Assembly: GCA_021324185.1 (NCBI GenBank)
Contig: JAJPJN010000031.1
Coordinates: 1 to 48,842, forward strand
From: Terriglobia bacterium
GTDB taxonomy: Bacteria; Acidobacteriota; Terriglobia; Bryobacterales; Bryobacteraceae
Direction of reading: 5' to 3'
Length of the DNA: 48,842 nucleotides
A program made the translations under genes and the position numbers. Positions within the stretch are counted from its first letter, which is position 1, and the number at the start of each line of letters is the position of its first letter. Below are positions 44,351-48,842 of this stretch, in pieces. The notes beneath the pieces are model-generated. The model saw only the letters and a program-made list of their open reading frames with translations. It was not told the origin of the DNA and did not search any database.

Positions 44351-47300
44351 CTAGAAGTTCAGCCTCAAAGCCAGTTGCAGCAGCCGTGGATCGTTCGTCT
44401 GGGTCAGTGTCACGCGGCCAAACGCAGACGAAGTGACACTGGTATTCGGAAATCCGAATGCTGGAGTGTTCGTCAGATTGTACGCTTCGGCCCGGAACTC
44501 CAGTTTGCCGCTCTCCCAGAGCGCGAAGCTCTTGAAGAGAGATAGATCCACATCGGGCGGCACGAGAGTGCGAATGCCGGGTAAAACCGAGTTCCCGTTG
44601 TATTCATTCAGAGTGAACGCGGGCTGGATTGTCCAGGCGACCGGTTGCGAGGCATCGGCGCAGTTAGTTCGAACACCGGAGGCGTTGAGAGTGCATGTAT
44701 TGAACCACTGGGCATAAGTCGGATTCGAGAGCTTCGGATTGATTCCCGTGGAAAACGCTCCCGTGGGTGCAGGAACCAGATAACCTGTGGATTTGCGGAA
44801 TATCACGTTCAGATTCCAGCCGCCAAGTAAAGAATGGGCAACGGTGCCGCTTTTGGCAAAGAAGGGCAGCGCGTAAGAACCGCTCACTACAAAAACCTTG
44901 TTCGGCTCACTCGTTTGAATGCGGGCCAGTGCATTGAAAGGGTCCTGATTATTCAGATAGGAGGTTCGCGCCATGACTTTGTCCCAGGTGAAGCTGGCTC
45001 GCATTTGAAACCCGGCACTCAGCCGTTTGTGCGCTGCCACTTGAAGCGAGTTATAAGCACTGGTGCCGAGCGACATATTGGCATCCGTTATGCTCCCGAA
45101 TTCCGGGTAAGGTAGAAGAAGATTTTGATAGGCGATGGTGGCGCCGTTCAAAGCAGAGTTACTGGGAATAAGTCCAGCCATAGGATTGCGGACACTTCCA
45201 TTGAGAACGGCGCTTCCCAGGCTGAAGTACTGCGCCGGTAAAGAATTAATGCCCTTGGCGACTTCTATATCCTGCGCGTAATTACCGCCATAAAATACGT
45301 CTGCTAAGAACTGCCACGGGAATTGGTGCTGAATACCGAATGAGTATTGGTAGACCTTAGGAATTCTGCGGCCCGGGTCCGAAAATGTAAAGCTCTGGCC
45401 GAGGAGAGTCAGCAGCCCCAGAGAGCTGCCGGTTGGTTGCACAATTCCAGCCGGATAAGGATTACTTAAGGAGTTTGCGGGCGTCAGGCCGCCATTGCTC
45501 GACGAGATGTAGGACGTGCTGGTGCTGAATCCGTTATTGTTTCCCGTATCAAAGGTAGGTTCGTACATGACGCCGAATCCGCCGCGAAGCACGGTGTTTT
45601 CGCCTAAGCGGTATGCGAATCCAATTCTGGGCTGCCAGTTATTCAGATCGCGCCGGAAAGGCAGCTTATGCGCGCCGCTGGTGAACAGAAGGCCGCCATA
45701 GAGCCCAAGCTGCGGCACTTGCGCCTGCAAGGGATTCGGCGTGTCGTAAGCAAACCCGGCATTCTGGCGATAAAAGCGCTCGCTCATGGGGCTTTCATAA
45801 TCCCAGCGAAGCCCCAGATTCAGGGTCAGCCGCGAACTAACTCGCCAGTCGTCCTGAACGAAGCCTCCGTAATAAAGCTGCTGATAGGCGGCGGCGATAT
45901 TGTTCGAAACGCTTCCCCCTGACGGATATCCCAGGAGCAACGAAGCAAACGGATTGCCCGAAGACGCGCTACTTACAAGGGCATTCTGCTGTGTGAAGCC
46001 GCTGCTGAAACTAAAGGTGCCGAAGTTAGAGACAGGCGTCGCCACATTCGTGCGCAACAGCATGAACTCCGGACCTGTCTTGATGGTGTGACTCCCAACC
46101 GTCTTACTCAGAACAGCAGTGATGGTGTGGTCGTTGGCCTCGCTGTACTGGCTGGCGGCGGCAGCTAATGACGTGTATCCGTTGGAGATGCTGACGCCGG
46201 GGAAGGTCTCATGCGGAAGCTGCTGGATCAGTGACTGCGGAAACCCGAGGTTTGCCAGATTGTAGTTATCGCCGTAAAACGCCAGCCCAAACGGATGATA
46301 AATCATCCCGTAGCGGACATCGAGAACGGTGGTTGGGGAGAGCACAGCGGTGTAATCCAAACCGCCGCCGTAATTATTGCGATAAACGTTGTACCCCATG
46401 TTGCTGGACGGCGTGGCGGGCGCCGGAAAACCGGCTGCCGGGACGATCTGGTTACGAACATTCTGAAACCACGAACCCGAGAGTTTTTGCGCGCTGCTGA
46501 TCTGCTGATCGATTCGGACATCGGTCGAATAGTAGTGGTCCGATTGCGAATTCGGCGTGTTGACGTAGTTGTTGAACCCGCCGGCAGTTCCCGGTACGTT
46601 GGGCAGAGGATAAAAGTTGAGCAGCGCCTGGCCGACCGGGTTGATTCGATTCGCCGGAATCACATTGCCCGCAAACGGCGTGCGCGCGCCGGTAATCAGG
46701 TTCGTGGAGAGCGGATCGTAAATAGTGATGGGCTGGCCGTTTGATTGCGTCAGTCCGGAAAAATCTCCGTTTCGCTCCGCCGCTGTCGGAACGGAGGCAA
46801 CCAGCGAATTCGGATTGACGTTCCAAACTCTCTCATAGGAGACCATGAAAAATGTCTTGTCTTTGCCGTTGTAGACCTTGGGAATCAAAACCGGGCCCGC
46901 CAGCATGAATCCCGGCTGGTTCCAATGCACCACAGCAACCGGTGTACCGGCGGCGTTGGAATCGAAGGTATTCGCATCCAGGACGGTATTCCGGAAGTAT
47001 TCGTAAGCCGTTCCATGTAGCTGGTTGGTGCCGCCCCGCAGAACGGTATTGACCACCGCGCCGGAAGTGTGCCCGTATTCGGCGTCATACAGGTTCGTCT
47101 GGACATTCACTTCCTGCACGGAATCGGGCGTGGGAACAAATCCGTTGTAGATGGGTACGCCGGTGGGTTGCGACGGCCGCTCCACCGGATCGTCGGGAAT
47201 GCCGTTTAACGTGATCAGATAGCGGGAGCCGATTCCGCCGAACGACATCTGCGCGTCAGCGCCATCGTAAGGTCTTCCATAGGCGCTTTCCCTCCCCACG

Positions 47301-47821
47301 TTCGTGCTGCCATAAAGACCGGATTGGACCCCGGTCGTCAGCGCGGCCACCATGAAGGTATTTCGCCCGAGCACGGGCAGGTCCCGGGTTTCCTCTGAGT
47401 TGATGACTTCACCAGTGGAAGCGGTGGCGGTTTGCAGCAGCTCGCCGGTGGCGGACACGGTAACGGTCTGGCTGGCCTGCCCGACTTGCAACGTCATGTC
47501 GGCCTGCACCTTTTCTCCCGCGTGGGCCTCCACATTTTCGCGAACGCCGGCGGTGAAGCCTAGCGCCGAAATCCTGATGTTGTAGCTGCCGGGGCTCAGG
47601 AACGGAATGGAGTAATTTCCTGACGTGTCCGTCCGGGTTGTGCTGACAAAATTCGTCCCGGCGCCCGTCACGGAAACCTCAGCATTCGGAATGGCCGAAC
47701 CGCTAGGATCAGTAACTTTGCCAGTGATGGTGGCCCGATACTCCTGCGCCGGAGCAAAACAAACCAAACAAAGAGCGAGTGCAAGAAATGGCAGCGAGCG
47801 CCTGAGGGTGGGCGATGTCAT
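44351..47821 (-). CDS. Oar-like TonB-dependent receptor with carboxypeptidase-like domain
   Basis: A very large outer-membrane receptor of 1156 residues. A signal peptide (LPFLALALCLVCFAPAQ) leads to a carboxypeptidase regulatory-like (CNA-B) domain: TITGKVTDPSGSAIPNAEVSV, TRTDTSGNYSIPFLSPGSYNI. A plug region follows (STGEVINSEETRDLPVLGRN, VNTVLRGGTNQLHGTAYEYFRN), and then a long beta-barrel that ends in an aromatic residue (LALRLNF). It is of the acidobacterial expansion type. Its ligand is probably a plant oligosaccharide, because a GH106 gene lies 7 bases downstream. No sus-D-like partner is seen. The start has AAGG about 10 bases upstream. Confidence 0.95.
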   Translation of the reverse strand: MTSPTLRRSLPFLALALCLVCFAPAQEYRATITGKVTDPSGSAIPNAEVSVTGAGTNFVSTTRTDTSGNYSIPFLSPGSYNIRISALGFTAGVRENVEAHAGEKVQADMTLQVGQASQTVTVSATGELLQTATASTGEVINSEETRDLPVLGRNTFMVAALTTGVQSGLYGSTNVGRESAYGRPYDGADAQMSFGGIGSRYLITLNGIPDDPVERPSQPTGVPIYNGFVPTPDSVQEVNVQTNLYDAEYGHTSGAVVNTVLRGGTNQLHGTAYEYFRNTVLDANTFDSNAAGTPVAVVHWNQPGFMLAGPVLIPKVYNGKDKTFFMVSYERVWNVNPNSLVASVPTAAERNGDFSGLTQSNGQPITIYDPLSTNLITGARTPFAGNVIPANRINPVGQALLNFYPLPNVPGTAGGFNNYVNTPNSQSDHYYSTDVRIDQQISSAQKLSGSWFQNVRNQIVPAAGFPAPATPSSNMGYNVYRNNYGGGLDYTAVLSPTTVLDVRYGMIYHPFGLAFYGDNYNLANLGFPQSLIQQLPHETFPGVSISNGYTSLAAAASQYSEANDHTITAVLSKTVGSHTIKTGPEFMLLRTNVATPVSNFGTFSFSSGFTQQNALVSSASSGNPFASLLLGYPSGGSVSNNIAAAYQQLYYGGFVQDDWRVSSRLTLNLGLRWDYESPMSERFYRQNAGFAYDTPNPLQAQVPQLGLYGGLLFTSGAHKLPFRRDLNNWQPRIGFAYRLGENTVLRGGFGVMYEPTFDTGNNNGFSTSTSYISSSNGGLTPANSLSNPYPAGIVQPTGSSLGLLTLLGQSFTFSDPGRRIPKVYQYSFGIQHQFPWQFLADVFYGGNYAQDIEVAKGINSLPAQYFSLGSAVLNGSVRNPMAGLIPSNSALNGATIAYQNLLLPYPEFGSITDANMSLGTSAYNSLQVAAHKRLSAGFQMRASFTWDKVMARTSYLNNQDPFNALARIQTSEPNKVFVVSGSYALPFFAKSGTVAHSLLGGWNLNVIFRKSTGYLVPAPTGAFSTGINPKLSNPTYAQWFNTCTLNASGVRTNCADASQPVAWTIQPAFTLNEYNGNSVLPGIRTLVPPDVDLSLFKSFALWESGKLEFRAEAYNLTNTPAFGFPNTSVTSSAFGRVTLTQTNDPRLLQLALRLNF

Positions 47822-47982
47822 AGGGAAAGACCTTAAGGATTCATTGGTACAGAAGACGGGCCCTGAAGCAAGTTTTCAGCACGTTTGTTTACGTTTGCGA
47901 ACAGGTTTGGAGTGGCGGCGGACCCGCTTTCAGGCCAGGATGGCAACGGGCGCGTAAAGGGCTGACCGCCTAAACTGGTTAC

Positions 47983-48842
47983 TTGCACGCGAGACTCTGC
48001 TATTTCGATGCGTTTTCCGGTATCAGCGGCGACATGACGGCCGGCGCGCTGCTCGATGCCGGGGCCGATTGGCATGGGGTGGAGAGCGCGCTCGCAAGCC
48101 TCCGTTTGGACGCCACGTTCACAGTCGAAAAGACGAAGCGTAAAGGGATCGCGGCCACTAAATTTCGCGTTACCAGCAAAGATCAAAAGGCGCATCGCCA
48201 CCTGCCGCAGATTGAGCAAATTATTGCGGCGGGGGCGTTGAGCGAGCGCAGCCGCAGGAATGCGCTTCAGGTATTTCAGCGTTTGGCTGTTTCGGAGGCG
48301 CGCTCGCACGGCATTCCGGTTGAAAAAGTTCATTTTCACGAAGTCGGGGCGGTGGATTCCATCTGCGATATCGTCGGCGCATGCGTCGCGCTGGACCTGT
48401 TGAATGTGGATGAAGTGAGGAGCTCGCGGGTGAACGTGGGCAGCGGGACAGTCAAAACGCAACATGGCGTCCTACCGGTACCGGCGCCCGCCACCGCAGA
48501 CCTTTTACGCGAGGCGCCCATCTATTCCGCCGGACCGGAAGCGGAGCTGACCACTCCCACCGGCGCGGCGCTGCTCAGCACATTGACCAGCGGGTTTGGC
48601 GCATTGCCTCCTATGAGGATGGTGGCGCAAGGGTTTGGCGCGGGCGATAGAGATTTTGCCGAACAGGCGAATGTGCTGCGCGTGCTGATTGGAGAACGCA
48701 CGGATGCCAGGGAAGCCACCTCCATTGACCTGCTCGAAGCCAATGTAGATGACTGCACCCCGCAAGTCTTGGGTTACACAATGGAACGGCTGCTCGAAGC
48801 CGGAGCACTTGACGTGACGCTAGCGCCAATCGTCATGAAGAA
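47983..48842 (+). CDS. larC: LarC-like nickel insertion protein, 3' end missing
   Basis: The frame opens after an in-frame TAA at 47971 and reads from TTG 47983: LHARLCYFDAFSGISGDMTA, then GALLDAGADWHGVESAL, VEKVHFHEVGAVDSICDIVGA, VNVGSGTVKTQHGVLPVPAPAT, AELTTPTGAALL, and EANVDDCTPQVLG. This is LarC (DUF111), which inserts nickel into the pincer cofactor of lactate racemase and related enzymes, using CTP. The conserved N-terminus begins right after the TTG, so the non-ATG start is well supported. About 286 codons are inside; roughly a third is cut by the right edge. LarB and LarE are not seen in the window. Confidence 0.9.
   Translation, partial: MHARLCYFDAFSGISGDMTAGALLDAGADWHGVESALASLRLDATFTVEKTKRKGIAATKFRVTSKDQKAHRHLPQIEQIIAAGALSERSRRNALQVFQRLAVSEARSHGIPVEKVHFHEVGAVDSICDIVGACVALDLLNVDEVRSSRVNVGSGTVKTQHGVLPVPAPATADLLREAPIYSAGPEAELTTPTGAALLSTLTSGFGALPPMRMVAQGFGAGDRDFAEQANVLRVLIGERTDAREATSIDLLEANVDDCTPQVLGYTMERLLEAGALDVTLAPIVMK

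Noticed and set aside
47833-48465. 210-residue reading frame on the minus strand at the right edge
   Set aside because: Antisense to larC, whose motifs are clear on the plus strand.

Overview
The window looks like part of an Acidobacteriota chromosome, most likely from the Bryobacteraceae/Solibacter side of the phylum. The support is the gene content: a VWFA-related protein of the acidobacterial type, a very large Oar-like TonB-dependent receptor with an N-terminal carboxypeptidase-like domain, an acidobacterial winged-helix/transmembrane regulator, several lineage-type secreted proteins of unknown function, and GC-rich, tightly packed genes. No rRNA, tRNA, CRISPR array, prophage or intact insertion sequence was seen. 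Most of the window is ordinary housekeeping and accessory chromosome.

Layout. 1-4.1 kb: tRNA methylthiotransferase (MtaB-like, cut by the window edge), adenosine-specific kinase family protein, RNase R. 4.1-7.1 kb, minus strand: a TIR-domain membrane protein, a LexA-like S24 autoprotease without an HTH, and a VWFA-related secreted protein. 7.2-16.3 kb: a secreted protein with three RidA-like domains, a 2-keto-3-deoxygluconate-type kinase, a Tat-exported TIM-barrel protein, an unknown secreted protein, a DedA-like membrane protein, ligA, a diacylglycerol-kinase-family protein and a membrane hydrolase. 16.3-21.3 kb: a sigma-factor remnant, a PhnB-like VOC protein, a four-gene PspA envelope-stress-type operon, and a broken TPR/beta-propeller gene. 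21.4-29 kb: a PQQ/cytochrome c dehydrogenase, purE-purK, NADP-isocitrate dehydrogenase, a haem O synthase-Sco1-DUF420 operon for cytochrome oxidase assembly, and a methyltransferase. 29-34 kb: a YciE/YciF ferritin-like protein divergent from a histone-H1-tailed protein, a response regulator, a broken VapC with its antitoxin, secreted lineage-type proteins and a phosphoribosyltransferase. 34-40 kb: a sugar transferase, a gamma-synthase-type PLP enzyme coupled to cysS, and a DUF47-PiT phosphate uptake pair. 40-48.8 kb: a regulator, a GH106-type rhamnosidase, the TonB receptor, and larC (cut by the right edge).

The most interesting unit is the S24 autoprotease-TIR gene pair (4141-5965). The protease keeps the cleavage site, serine and lysine with LexA-like spacing but has no DNA-binding domain, and the TIR protein has a membrane anchor. 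This is a possible damage-triggered TIR system. Other points of note are the secreted triple-RidA protein, the PspA operon with two small unknown partners and a lipoprotein, three gene remnants (ECF sigma, SMP-30-like propeller, VapC), and TATAAT boxes that touch annotated start codons and suggest leaderless or later translation starts.
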